NCBI GenBank assembly: GCA_013054445.1
Contig: JAAMPI010000244.1
Location: 1 to 48,224 of the forward strand
Direction: 5' to 3'
Length of the DNA: 48,224 bases
Source of the DNA: Cudoniella acicularis
Taxonomy: Eukaryota > Ascomycota > Leotiomycetes > Helotiales > Helotiaceae
Of this stretch, positions 1-10,560 are shown piece by piece; within the stretch, counting starts at the first letter, position 1; the number at the start of each line of letters is the position of its first letter. Made by a program: the position numbers and the translations under genes. The notes beneath the pieces were generated by a model. The model did not search any database and had not been told where the DNA came from. It worked only from the letters and a program-made list of their open reading frames with translations.

Positions 1-113
1 TGGTTTGCGAGGAGGAGAATAGGGTGGAGAGAGAGAAGGCTGAGAGGCTTGTGGAGAGTGGCGGTGGTGTGAAGGGGGGTGATAAGGCGAAAGAGGTGTT
101 GAAGTGGGTATGA
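1..113 (+). CDS. 3' end of an unidentified gene (partial)
   Basis: An open frame enters from the left edge and ends at a TGA at 111-113. Its last 36 codons are rich in Glu, Lys and Arg (EEENRVEREKAERL, then a glycine-rich bend and KAKEVLKWV), which reads like the coiled-coil C-terminus of a larger protein. Most of the gene lies outside the window, so no function can be assigned. The call rests only on codon composition and the absence of stops. Confidence 0.45.
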   Translation, partial: VCEEENRVEREKAERLVESGGGVKGGDKAKEVLKWV

Positions 114-932
114 AGCTGCGATTTGGAGTGGCTTGGTTGGTTAGTTGTGGGTCGAGATCGGCTTACTACTTGCGATGAGCTTCTACCTACCTCGATTTGC
201 TTTGGATGGATAGAGGGATGAAAAGGACTTGTGGGAGGAGGAGAATTTATTGGGTTGCGTTAGCCTTTTCGTGAGAAGGTTTTGCGTTGGTTTTACGGTT
301 CGCCCTTCGCATTGATTTCTCTTCAACACTTCACTTCGCTTCACATCACATTCACAACGTATTAATTTCCTCCTGGGATCTGCGGAGTTTACAGAGAGAG
401 GGAAATAAAGAAATAAGGGCGATGAATTTTTGAGTATGGATTCACGCGGGACCCTGGAGACGCGGGGAAAAGGGCAAAAGGAGACGAGCAGCGCTAGATT
501 TTTCTAGTTGTTTTATTTCACATCTACAGCATAGATTTATTATTTGCGATGATTTAATAGCTTCTAGCATAGTATTTAGATGATCTTATTTTAAAGAAGA
601 ATATTACGATGATTTTTGAGAGATGATTGGATGATTGATTGAGGGGCTGTGTGAGAGTGACAGGGAGAGTGGGAGGTGAGTGGGTTAAGGGGGAGGAGAA
701 AGGTGTGAAAGTCAAGAAGGGTTGAATTGAGTGCTATTTATTTCCAATGCTTTGCAATGCGGTTTGATTCGCGGGTATAGAATTCCCCAAAGGCTTCAAA
801 CAGTTAGCCTTGAGTTCAGCACGCTGCGCGAATAAAACAAGAAACCAACAATTGACCCTCCTCAAAAAAAGTCAAAAATACTACCCCAGCCCAAAAAACC
901 AAGCAACCTCAAACCAAAGCAACAGTAACTAA
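114..932. other. Intergenic region
   Basis: No convincing coding frame. The left part is probably the 3' UTR of the truncated gene, and an AT-rich patch lies near 520-620. The stretch separates two genes that converge here. Confidence 0.5.
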
Positions 933-1864
933 CTAAGAAGCAGGAGCAGGAGCAGCACTCCTAGTCGGCGGAGGAACCTCATTCTCATCAATCAGACCCC
1001 CAATACTCTCCAGAAGCTGCAAGCCCTTCAAAACATCCGCCAGCTCCTTATCACTCTCCATTCCTTGTCCCTCTCCTTCTTGCACGGCTGGCATAGCAAT
1101 CTTCATCGATTCAGCGGCAGTGGAGGCATTGCCAGCTTTCTCGATTCGGTCGAGGGTGTCTTTGATGTGCGTGATTATCCATTGGAGACGTTGGCTTACG
1201 TTCTCGATGTTGTGGTCGATTTCCGCCGATTTGGCGGCGAGGTTGGTGGCTAGATGGAGACTGGAGGTTGGGAGGTAGGGGTTGTTGGGTGTGTTGAGCG
1301 TTGAGTGCCAAGGGGAGAGAGGGGCGGGGGCGGGGAGGGTGTCTGTTGTATTGTGAGTTATTGTGCTTGAATTAGGGAAGACGATTGGACTTACGTAGAA
1401 CGATCGGGTTTGGGCGGCCGTTTCCAATGGGGATAGTCAGATGGACTGTGGTACTGTGAGCAACTGTGCTTGCTTGGAGGGAAAGGAAACTTACAAGGCT
1501 CCTTGGTGGTGGTGTTGACACCCTTGCCATGGTCGAAGACCTTTGGCAGCGGGATGTGGAGGTTCACTGTTGTGCTGTGAGTTACTGTGCTCGAGGTGTA
1601 GGGGGTTTGGGTAAACTTACGGCCGTCCTCGGCAGTGGTGTTGAGACCCTTGCCATGGTTGAAGATTTTTGGCAAGGGGATGTGGAGATTCACCGTGGTA
1701 CTGTGAGTGACTGTTCTTGATTATGGAGGCAGGGTAAACTTACAGCCGGAAGTGGTGTTAAGGCCCGCCCCATGTGTGACTATGAAAATGCGGGGGAAGG
1801 GGGCGGCGGCAACGAAATCGCAGTAGGCGATGACAATCATGGTGGTCATGGTTGTGAACTTCAT
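933..1864 (-). CDS. Secreted protein with tandem exon-encoded repeats
   Basis: My model has five exons: 1864-1744, 1710-1621, 1584-1495, 1463-1395 and 1342-933 (259 aa). Exon 1 starts MKFTTMTTMIVIAYCDFVAAA, a plausible signal peptide. It then carries half of a repeat (PFPRIF, then GLNTT). Exons 2 and 3 are each exactly 90 nt and phase 1. Each encodes the unit THSTTVNLHIPLPK-(I/V)F-(N/D)-HGKG-(L/V)-NTT. Exon 4 is a diverged copy. Every repeat is followed by a GTAAGT donor. The acceptors that keep frame give introns of 33, 36, 31 and 52 nt, the first three unusually short. CACAG acceptors 10 nt further on give more normal lengths but break the frame. The last exon encodes a Pro-rich segment and a helical region of about 100 residues. 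There are no KR sites between repeats. If the repeats are not spliced in, only the terminal exon reads as an open frame. Family unknown. Confidence 0.5.
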
Positions 1865-1885
1865 CTTGGCCGTTGTTGTGGGGGT

Positions 1886-2106
1886 GTCACATTAACTGAG
1901 TTACTCTGCTTTACTTGAAAGTTTTGGTGGAGTGAGGTTGTGAAGGAGTCACAGTAGCAGAGTTGCTCTGGAGTCGGACCTTGATCGAGGGTTTTGGTGA
2001 GGTTGTGCTGTGTTGTGGTGAAGTCATAGTAGTTGAGTTGTTCTGAAGTTGGATCTTTGCTGGTGAAGTGAAGTTGTGGTGTAGTCACAGTAAGAAAGTT
2101 ATTCTG
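1886..2106. repeat. Four dispersed copies of a 23-bp repeat
   Basis: Near-copies of gtcacagtagnngagttgctctg lie at 1886-1908, 1948-1970, 2023-2045 and 2084-2106, separated by about 60-75 bp with similar spacer sequence (ggttttggtg, gaagttgtgg). They lie immediately upstream of the secreted repeat-protein gene and may share ancestry with its intron/exon units. They could belong to its 5' UTR or promoter. Confidence 0.6.
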
Positions 2107-2541
2107 CTGGAGAAAAAAGAGAGATAGTGGAATTTTTTGATGTTTTAAGCTGAGCGATTAAGCTAAGGGATTCTTCTTGTGGTCGGTACCAGACAATACT
2201 CAGTTATTGTGCATAAATGCATCAAATTTTCAAAATATAGTTAATTGGGGTTTAGTATTTGGAGCTAACTGGCTGAACTCCACTAGAAGCGGACAACCTT
2301 CCCATAATTGGCAAAACAACTCTGCAATGATAAGGTGCGGCTTGCACTACGTAGTTTAAAAGTGGTAGCGAAAGGAAAATAGCACTTAAATGAGTCAAAA
2401 TGACAGAACACTGGTCAATCTGCCTCACAAAAATAGGTCCCCGCAGCCGTTATGATGTCAATGTTACTTCACTCACGAACATGTGCTCACAATTCGTAAA
2501 ATACATACTTTTGTTGTACACTCGAGTGCTAAAGCCCGCCT
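2107..2541. other. Intergenic region
   Basis: No credible coding frame. It lies between the start side of the secreted repeat gene and the 3' end of SF3A3, so it probably holds the promoter of the former and the 3' UTR of the latter. Confidence 0.4.
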
Positions 2542-4085
2542 CTATAGTAAGCCCTGCTTTTGCAAGTCATAATAGACCTTTTCGGGCATAACATTTCCTT
2601 CCGCATCTTCCATTTGTACCACACTCCCCTCATCAGTTTTGTTCTTCTTCTTGTCTCGCTGGATCTTCTCCCATAGTTTTTCCGCATCGGCAATATCGGT
2701 GATTTCGCGGAAAAGTGTCGTATTTGTGATGCCCAAACACTTTAAGCCATAAATGTGTCGAGCCTCATTGAAATGCTTGTCAAAAGCTCTTCGGCCCATG
2801 TAAACGTAATTGCCACAAATTTCGCATCTGAATTCGACTCCGAGACCGTGCAGCTTGTAAAGCCAGAATGGAATTGGCTTGCCATCCCAGGCTAGTGGAA
2901 GTTTCAATGGGTTGTAGATTTTCTCATCGCCTTCAGAATCACTGTCCGATTCCCCACCTTGTGGTGCTGCAGAAGTAGATTCCGCGAAGACTGCATCTAA
3001 TTCCATTTGTCGTTCGCGCTCAGTCATACCTTGCTTTCGTTCGACGTTTACCCGGGTATCGCTTCTCTCCTGTGACATGGCTGCGGCAAGACGCTTGACT
3101 CTGTATTCACGTTCCGCGATCGCGCGCTCCTTTAATCGTAACGTAGAGGCGCCTCTGCTCGAAGGACCAGCACTATCTCCAACCTCAGCTTGACGCGCAG
3201 CCCTTGCTTCGGCTGCCCGAATGTGCTTCTTTCCGTTCAAATGAGCCTTGTAGACATTTTCGTTTTTGAATTCTTTCTCGCAATCGTCGCAAAATACGAC
3301 ATCGCTTGCTCCTCCCACAGATGGCCCAACTTCTATTTTCCATCCTACCACGTCATTATCGGCCCATGCCTTTTCAAAATCCTCATCAAAACTCTGAAAG
3401 AGTTTGTCCAGATTTTCAAGGGGTCGTGTACGCCGTAGAAAACTTTCAAGGTATTCGGCTAGTTGACCTACATAACTGAAGTACTGGTCCGTCATCTTGT
3501 CGGGTCGCTTGATATTGCATTGTGGAGGTGTAAAGGAATCGAAAGCATCTAAGTATTGGAGATATGTGAGTCGCTTGATGCCGGGTAGATTAAGGAAGAG
3601 TTCATGAATTGTGGTGAGGTCGAGAAATTTGCCAAACGCCTCCTCCCCAGTGAACATATTATCAACTTCTGAAATTGTTGGCTCTCCCTCTGTTGGCGCC
3701 TTCTTCTTATACGCCCTTTCTAAATTCTCCACGGGCTCATTTGGGTATTTTTGGTGGAAGGATTTAATGTCGGAAAGTTGCTTATAGAATTCTTTCAAAG
3801 GCTCGCCGGTGGATATTGACTGGATCTCTTTTGAACGTGTGCCCTCCGCATCCTTGTATATGTCGAGTAGCCTCTTCGATTGGTCTTGTATGCGGTCTAG
3901 GAATCCCGCGATTTGGTGATCTCGATTCAATCTCTCTCGGACCTGAAACAATGGTGTGAGTCTGGGGGTTCAAATTAGAAGTTCTTCGGATTTACCTGTC
4001 GAGGGTCCTCTGCTACGCGGTCACTGATGGCTTGCTCCAGCCTCTCTAGATCCTCGTGGAGGAACCTTTGCTCTTCTAATATCAT
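2542..4085 (-). CDS. SF3A3: Splicing factor 3A subunit 3 (SF3a60/Prp9)
   Basis: Component of the U2 snRNP SF3a complex, needed for prespliceosome assembly in the nucleus. Two exons: 4085-3996 (30 codons, MILEEQRFLHEDLERLEQAI) and 3942-2542. They are joined across a 53-nt intron with a GTAAAT donor and TTTCAG acceptor. The product is 496 aa, close to the roughly 500 aa usual for the family. The N-terminal helical region, a central C2H2 matrin/U1-like finger (FCDDCEKEFKN, then HLNGKKH) and the C-terminal matrin-type finger (FRCEICGNYVYMGRRAFDKH) are all visible. The tail ends YYDLQKQGLL, typical of the family. The 30-codon first exon is clearly family-like and fixes the start. It is transcribed divergently from FAL1. 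Confidence 0.95.
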
Positions 4086-4379
4086 GCTTGCGGTGTGATG
4101 TTCTCAACAGCAAACGCTGCCCCAGATAACTGACGGCCTTTTGCAGACGCTGGCAGGCGTACTCTGATTTGTTGTTGACTTGAGGTGTTGTAGTTGTAGA
4201 GAAGGTGTCGTGAATTTTTGAGGCTGTTCGCGGTTTTGCGCCGGCCAATCAGCTCGCTTGTTTCTGCGAGAGCCAAAAATTACTTTGCCTTGCTCATGCG
4301 ACCGCACCACATCTAAACAACTTCAGAGGAATCAACATCCACGCAACCAACAAAAACAAGAAAACCCCAAATCGCAATC
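4086..4379. promoter_or_regulatory. Shared bidirectional promoter, SF3A3/FAL1
   Basis: A 294-bp interval separates the start codons of two divergent RNA-processing genes. No TATA box is obvious, as expected for housekeeping promoters. The FAL1 side has an A/C-rich leader just before its ATG. Confidence 0.6.
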
Positions 4380-5671
4380 ATGGCAGAAGGTATTGATCGT
4401 AAGGCTGATGAGCGGATGGAGTTCACGACCTCCAAGGATGTGACTGTCGCGCCAACTTTCCAGGACATGCACCTCAAGGGCAAGAAGGCTTCCCTCTCGT
4501 TGTGAAGACTGCTGACCTCAAATAGAGAATCTTCTCCGAGGAATCTACGCATATGGTTACGAATCTCCTTCAGCTGTTCAGTCTCGTGCGATTGTGCAAA
4601 TCTGCAAAGGTCGCGATACCATCGCCCAGGCGCAATCTGGTACCGGTAAAACAGCCACCTTTTCAATTAGCATGCTCCAAGTCATCGATACAGCGGTCCG
4701 CGAGACCCAGGCTCTTGTCCTATCGCCAACTCGAGAACTTGCGACTCAGATCCAATCCGTTGTTATGGCTTTGGGCGACTATATGAATGTGCAGTGTCAC
4801 GCGTGTATCGGAGGAACAAACGTAGGAGAGGATATCCGCAAACTCGAATACGGCCAGCACATTGTTTCTGGGACTCCAGGTCGAGTTGCTGACATGATCC
4901 GTCGCCGAAATCTTCGAACACGTCATATTAAAATGTTGGTTCTCGACGAGGCTGATGAATTGCTCAATCGCGGTTTCAGAGAACAAATTTACGATGTTTA
5001 CCGATACCTTCCTCCCGCCACCCAGGTCGTGGTTGTGTCCGCTACTCTCCCGTACGATGTCCTCGATATGACCACCAAATTCATGACAGATCCAGTGCGC
5101 ATTTTGGTCAAGCGTGATGAGTTGACTTTGGAGGGTCTTAAACAATATTTCATTGCAGTCGAGAAGGAAGAATGGAAATTCGACACCCTTTGTGATTTGT
5201 ACGATACCCTTACCATCACACAAGCAGTCATCTTCTGCAACACACGGAGGAAGGTCGATTGGTTGACAGATAAGATGCGTGAAGCCAATTTCACAGTATC
5301 TTCAATGCATGGAGAGATGCCTCAAAAGGAGAGAGATAGTATCATGCAAGATTTCCGCCAGGGTAATTCGAGAGTCCTAATTTCCACCGATGTTTGGGCT
5401 CGTGGTATCGATGTCCAGCAGGTGTCGTTGGTTATTAATTACGATCTGCCAAGCAATCGTGAGAATTATATCCATCGAATTGGTAGAAGTGGAAGATTTG
5501 GACGAAAGGGTGTTGCGATCAATTTCGTTACGAGCGAGGACGTGCGAATCTTGCGAGACATTGAGTGTATGTTTTCTGCTCTTTCCGTTGGAAACATACT
5601 AATGATCAATAGTGTATTACTCGACTCAAATCGACGAGATGCCGATGAATGTGGCCGATCTCCTTGGTTAA
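4380..5671 (+). CDS. FAL1: DEAD-box RNA helicase FAL1 (eIF4A-III)
   Basis: ATP-dependent RNA helicase of the eIF4A-III/Fal1 type; family roles are 18S rRNA maturation and the exon-junction complex. Three exons: 4380-4479, 4526-5566 and 5613-5671, 399 aa. Motifs in order: Q-motif region, AQSGTGKT (I), PTRELA (Ia), GTPGR (Ib), DEAD (II), SAT (III), [10 protein letters not shown] (V) and HRIGRSGR (VI). The C-terminus reads [16 protein letters not shown], the Fal1/eIF4A ending. Intron 1 (4480-4525) begins GCAAGA, a GC-AG intron with a CTGAC branch site. Splicing AAGG to AGAATC restores HLKENLLRG. Intron 2 (5567-5612) is GTATGT...TAG. The longer frame that continues to 5853 is intron read-through. 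Confidence 0.96.
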
Positions 5672-6018
5672 TTAGTTTTGACCCATTTTTCGGGGAAGAA
5701 AATTTCAATGCAAAGAAAGGAAGGCGCAATCCGGGTACTAAGGTTACGTGGGAGGAAAGGGCAATGTCCACAAAAAGTGAGCCTATATCAGATTGCCATA
5801 AATTGTTCTCCGCTGACGAATTCCGATCTAACCTTAGATCCGAAATTGACTAAAACAAACCCCTTTCTGCAATACGCTTGGGTGGATAGCTAGCAAAATT
5901 ATGCTGTGATCTCCTTAGATTTGAAGGACTTTCACTCCAATTCCAAAATTTCCCCCCTAGACACAACCCTCCTATTTTCAAGTGCGATCAATCATTATAG
6001 ATCCATAAGAACTCGCCT
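5672..6018. other. Intergenic region between convergent genes
   Basis: This interval holds the 3' flanks of FAL1 and of the CCCH zinc-finger gene. The frames seen here are antisense or read-through and show no family similarity. Confidence 0.5.
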
Positions 6019-7499
6019 TTACAACCATCCATGGCTAAAGAAGCACAACTCATCATTACATACCCCTGTTTTTCGCATTCGAAAACATTTTCCGCTCCGG
6101 GCAATAAGCCATAACGCATCAAACTCTTTCTGTGATAGTGGTTTGGGACGATTGTGTTTTCGTTTGCACGATTTGTCTAAACAGTCCGAGCGGAGGTAGT
6201 GCTCATGACATAAATCTTTCTTCTTCAATGTCTGTAAAAGGTCTTTGCCAACGCTCAAAACTTTGTCAATGCGTTTCCCTGAACTATTCCGCTTGATTGG
6301 GCCAAATCTAACAGAGCATGAAGCATCGAGCGGTGCAGAGGCACTGGTGAGTGAACTGCTCCTTTCATCTCCACCGGGATCCGACGTCTTCTGACTTCGA
6401 ACACTGATCGGGGATTCTGGTGGCCAGGGAGAAACGTTCGAGTGAAAAACTGACTCGAGAATAAGGGTTGTTCGAAATCCAAGGGCAGCCATATTTGGCC
6501 GGACTGCGCCAACAGAGAGCAGTGACAGACGCTCAGAGAATGAGGGTTGTGCGGAATATTGTCTGAGGACCGGTACGTACCCGTCATCATGGCAACAGGC
6601 AAGTAGTATATGTTCACACTGGGGATTCGACATATTATGACTAAGCACTTCTGCATTACCGCCAGTTCAAGCTCAGTATATTGCTTCATCAAAGTCTAGG
6701 GGCAATGCTTACCGCGAATTTTATTATCCGCCTCCTCCTTTCCATGGCCGACATCCATAAAATCAACCAAAGGATACCTCCTCGTAAATCCTATCCAGAA
6801 CTGGGCCACATCCAAAGGGCGACTTGCAAGTCTCTCCCTAATACATGCTTGCCCCAGTCCACTAAGATTGGCATAAGCTTTCACGACGATTGGCACAGTT
6901 TTTGCATCGTGAACAGAAGAGCCAAGAGTGAGCAAATACTCTCGGACCTTTTCCATCAACTCATCAGCGGCCGCTTGACCACCTAATAAACCACGCGACA
7001 GGTACTTTTCACGAAACTGTGATGGATGAGCAAAATTTTCGTGTTGTAGGTCGGGAGGTAAGAAACTCACGATGTACATGTCAGCATCAGCATCAATCAA
7101 AACAAGCACAAAACGAGCTTTCTCCTAAACCAGGAACTCAGTTGTCTCTTCATTCTTGTTTTCCAACAGGGACATACTAATTCAACCAAGCGCTCACCTA
7201 ACGCCTGAACCTTACTCTGCAATCCACGTCTCGACTCCCTCTCACTTTCTAAATCCGCTCTCAAAATCGACACATCACTATCGCGCTCCGCTGTCACAAT
7301 CGTCAACCGCGCCTGGGCAATACTCAGCTCATCGACAAGTTTCTGTCACCATGAAAATCGTTAGCGCATGCATCAGCTGATCACATGTCGTCGCAAAATG
7401 TACCTCGAAGAGAACTCCGCGTTGGAGATCGAGAGATTGGAATTCTTTGAGTTGTGTGCGGTAGTCCGTCGTCGTCTCTTCTGGCTTTGGCGATGCCAT
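6019..7499 (-). CDS. Tandem CCCH zinc-finger protein
   Basis: Five exons: 7499-7404, 7342-7178, 7124-7071, 7016-6713 and 6650-6019, giving 416 aa with all phases consistent. An N-terminal coiled coil (residues about 1-87) is followed by a central conserved domain. That domain starts ARFVLVLIDADADMYI and includes AYANLSGLGQACI, GFTRRYPLVDFMDVGHGKEEAD and CCHDDGYVPVL. The Asp-rich start and spacing suggest a PIN/NYN-like fold (the domain named DUF7923 in fungal proteins, from memory). The C-terminus holds two C-x8-C-x4-C-x3-H fingers (LCHEHYLRSDC and KCFRMRKTGVC). Role is probably RNA binding or RNA turnover, by inference. The donor GTATGT at 7177 was preferred to GTGAGC at 7197 because only the former keeps frame into DADADMYI. 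Confidence 0.85.
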
Positions 7500-9753
7500 G
7501 CTTCTTTTTTCTACTCCCTCCCCTTCATCCAGACTCGGGATTTTTTCATGTAATTTTGTTTTGTGAAGAGAGGAAGGGTGTGTCGTTTTTATTCGACGCT
7601 GCGTTGGCAAATGGTATTTATCTGGACGTTTGTTGGTGGCGTTTTGCTTTGAGGTTGTGGTGTGCCGCGCGCCTCGCGGGCTGCGACCAGTCATCAGCAA
7701 CTCGTCTCTATTGGCAAGAATATAGAGGAAAAGATGCGCGCTTTTTCTTTTTTGACAGGCCTGCGTCGTTGACAACTTATTCACGAATGGGATCAGACTA
7801 GGTGTTGATGACAGAGCCGTAAGAAAAACATTGAGCCATGGAGCTATTTTCCCAGTGCGGTATAGAATATCAAGAGATTTCGGATGCACTGATTTAGTTC
7901 TTTACAGTTAAACTCCCTGATCAGTGATCCAGAACTTTCGCTTTTGTGTTTTTGAATTTATTTGTTTTATTTTTGACGAGTGTCGAGTATCCGAGATCTT
8001 AGAAGACTGCGATGCGTCTATACTCACCTTGAGCACTCCAACAAGCATTATAAACATCATTTTACGATGTTAGTGTTAAGTACAATAATTTTCAGTGCAG
8101 TTGAGCTTATGGTAAATCGCTCCTTATTATACATTCTTTTTAATTAGTAGTTATTTAATTATTCTAAAGTGTTCGCGTGCGATTGAACCCTATGAACCGC
8201 TTACACCCGATAGTTGGGAACAGGTCTTTTGACATGAGACTCTTGACGTATACCCCTCTTAATGAACTTGTTTACTCTTGTTATCAAATTCTTTCGTTTA
8301 GATCTCGTGCTTGCAAATAACCCAATTCTCGTTATTGTTTTGAAGAATTGTTTTCGAATTGGTACTGTGACTAATAAGTGAAAGGTTAACCAACCAGGAC
8401 TCCTCATTTGATGCATGAATATCGAGAACGTCGGGAAATCAGCTAGCGTGTATCATTTCTAGCTTAAATCTCTCTAGCTTAACTCGTAAGGGAACATTTC
8501 ACTGCTTATTGCTGACAGTAATAGATGTAACCCCCTTGGGGAAATTATTGAAGCCATATTTCTGCCTCAGCCTAGGTTTTTCGTGCCACGGGATACAACG
8601 TTACCTTCTTGGAAAGCTTGAATCTTGCCTTCCTCAGGCAATATTTCGTTGTGCGAAGCTTTTTCCCAATTGAATATATCTTCTCAGCCTTTTGTCTTGA
8701 GATTTCCTCAAAATGTCTCGGAATCAATCTCGACCGGAAGGATTAAGTGGAGTCATATTCGCCTTTCCCCACCAGTCGATTTTACATGCAACGTTCTCTC
8801 CGCTACAGTTCTTGAGGCGGTAGAAACGGTACAGTTTGGCCATTTTCGCATGACGTTCTCCCTCAATGAGCGGCGTTTGGACGGTTTGGGGCGCAGGCTG
8901 CCGAAAACACCTCGGTGGTCCAAACCCTAGCACGCATCCACACCCAAACTGTCAAAAAGACTCCAAACAGAACCGGATTGATCCTTCAGATGGAGCCCAA
9001 GGTTTATCGCATTTGATTCGCGCACAGCCACTCCCCTGTCTAAAGTTCTCAGACGACTCGAAACGCCATCGCCTAATCTTATCGCACTGGAATCACAAAA
9101 AGGGGTCCGCTTCGGGTTTCATTTTCGCGCTAAACGCCCTGATCCCTTCAGGGGGCAGCCACTGAACATCGAGAATTTTACGAGTGCCCAACCCCTGCAC
9201 CCCTTGGGCTGATTTGGCTCAGCCGATCGATAACCCCGCAATGTACGGCGATCAGGCCGACCACATGGTGATCCTTCGATCTGATTAAGCACACTATTTT
9301 TATTTGGCAGTGAAGCTAATTCAGCGGAGTGAGGCCAACCACTAATTTATCCACAGAATTTCTAATGGTTTATCTTATCTTGTCGCCCAAAGAGATAACC
9401 AGTCACGACTGTCACGACTGTCGACGGGGAGCTGTACATTTCCCGCGGCCGTTCCAGCGACCAAGGCGTTTAAACATGTAGAAGAGGCGCTTAGATGCCC
9501 TACCGCCATAGGCATGACTGCCGGACCCTCTGCTCATGAGACACCAAGCTGTCGGCTACTGTTACAGCACACAGAATTGGCGATTCTTCTTGACACAACG
9601 GTCAGAATGCCATCTGATTTGCGGCCGCCACGTCCAGGTCAGGTTTGTCCAAGGCCCAGCGTTCACGGACTTGAGACGACGGATCAGACGATCTGCTTCA
9701 AGCGGTAGATCCGAAAAACAAATCGGGTAATCCTTCTGATGTTTCTGGGGAGA
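7500..9753. other. Long intergenic region (about 2.2 kb)
   Basis: No gene recognised. The interval is AT-rich near 8040-8170 and more GC-balanced from 8600 onward. Open frames up to about 115 codons lack family features and overlap on opposite strands. A short direct repeat of cacgactgt occurs near 9400-9422. The right part is upstream DNA of the BAS2-like gene. Confidence 0.5.
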
Positions 9754-9759
9754 TATAAA
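9754..9759 (+). promoter_or_regulatory. TATA box of the BAS2-like gene
   Basis: TATAAA lies about 180 bp before the chosen ATG at 9939. A long CT-rich leader rich in CTTCA motifs follows, typical of strongly expressed fungal genes. Its position downstream of an in-frame ATG at 9739 argues against that earlier start. Confidence 0.6.
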
Positions 9760-9938
9760 GGTGTGTTCCCCGCTCGGATCTTATCAGCATCTTCAATCTT
9801 CACTTCACTTCCACTTCTTCCATTAATACACTTCAGTCATTCCTTGTTTAGTGTACTTCACAACACCTTCAATCCTTATTTTCAATTTCAAACTTCTCCA
9901 ACTTCAAAAATTTCTTCAACACAATCCTTCTCTTCAAA

Positions 9939-10560
9939 ATGGCCAAAACATTCCAACAAATTCTCTTCTCCCTCTTCTTGTTCTTCAACTGTAGGCACTT
10001 TATCATCCTCGTTCTCTAGAAAACATGCTGACAATATTCATCCAGTGGCCACCACAATCGTCGGTCTCCAATTCATCACAGGTGCCTGCAACACAGACGC
10101 GGACTGCGCATCAGCATGCTGCGGTTTCAACTCAGGAAAATGTGCCGGTCCCGTCGTAGCACAACAGCGTGATGGAGGATGTGGACACGGCGACGCAGTT
10201 CCCAACGACACTGCAGCCGTAGCACTCGGGTTCACAGGCTCAGTAGGCACTGGATCTTCATCCGCCGCCGCCGCCGCCCCAGCTACCTCTGCCACTTCCA
10301 CACCCGCCGCCGCTGCCGCCTCTCCAGCAGCATCTTCAGCCAACGGACCAGGAAACAAAGCCGGCAAGCAATTCATTACCGGACCTTGCACCAGCGACGC
10401 GGATTGTGCTGAGGGATGCTGTGGATTCAACACCGGTCTTTGTGCTGGTCCTGTCGTTGCTCAGGAGAGAGATGGTGGATGTGGCTTTGGAAATGCGGAG
10501 CCTAACGATAATGCTGCCAAGAAGCTTCAGGGTCGCGCTCGAGGAATGTCCTGGAACTAG
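9939..10560 (+). CDS. BAS2-like cysteine-rich secreted protein, two modules
   Basis: Two exons, 9939-9990 and 10046-10560, give 188 aa. The 55-nt intron has a GTAGGC donor, GCTGAC branch and CCAG acceptor. A hydrophobic signal peptide (MAKTFQQILFSLFLFFN) leads to two near-copies of a six-cysteine module, each with FITG.C...DADC, CCGFN.G.CAGPVVAQ and RDGGCG. This pattern matches the biotrophy-associated secreted protein 2 (BAS2) family of plant-interacting fungi. The modules are joined by a linker of about 50 residues very rich in Ala, Ser and Thr. Known BAS2 proteins are about 100 aa with one module, so this is an internal duplication. Likely secreted to the apoplast or host interface; function is not established. 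Confidence 0.85.

Noticed and set aside
933..1864. Kex2-processed RiPP (dikaritin-type) precursor
   Set aside because: There are repeats behind a signal peptide, but no KR sites between units and no UstY-type or tyrosinase gene nearby.
4720..5771. Antisense frames opposite FAL1
   Set aside because: They are shadows of a strongly conserved coding sequence and have no family features.
9739..9938. Upstream in-frame ATG for the BAS2-like protein
   Set aside because: The TATA box lies after it, the added peptide is not signal-like in context, and MAKTFQQ starts a clean signal peptide.
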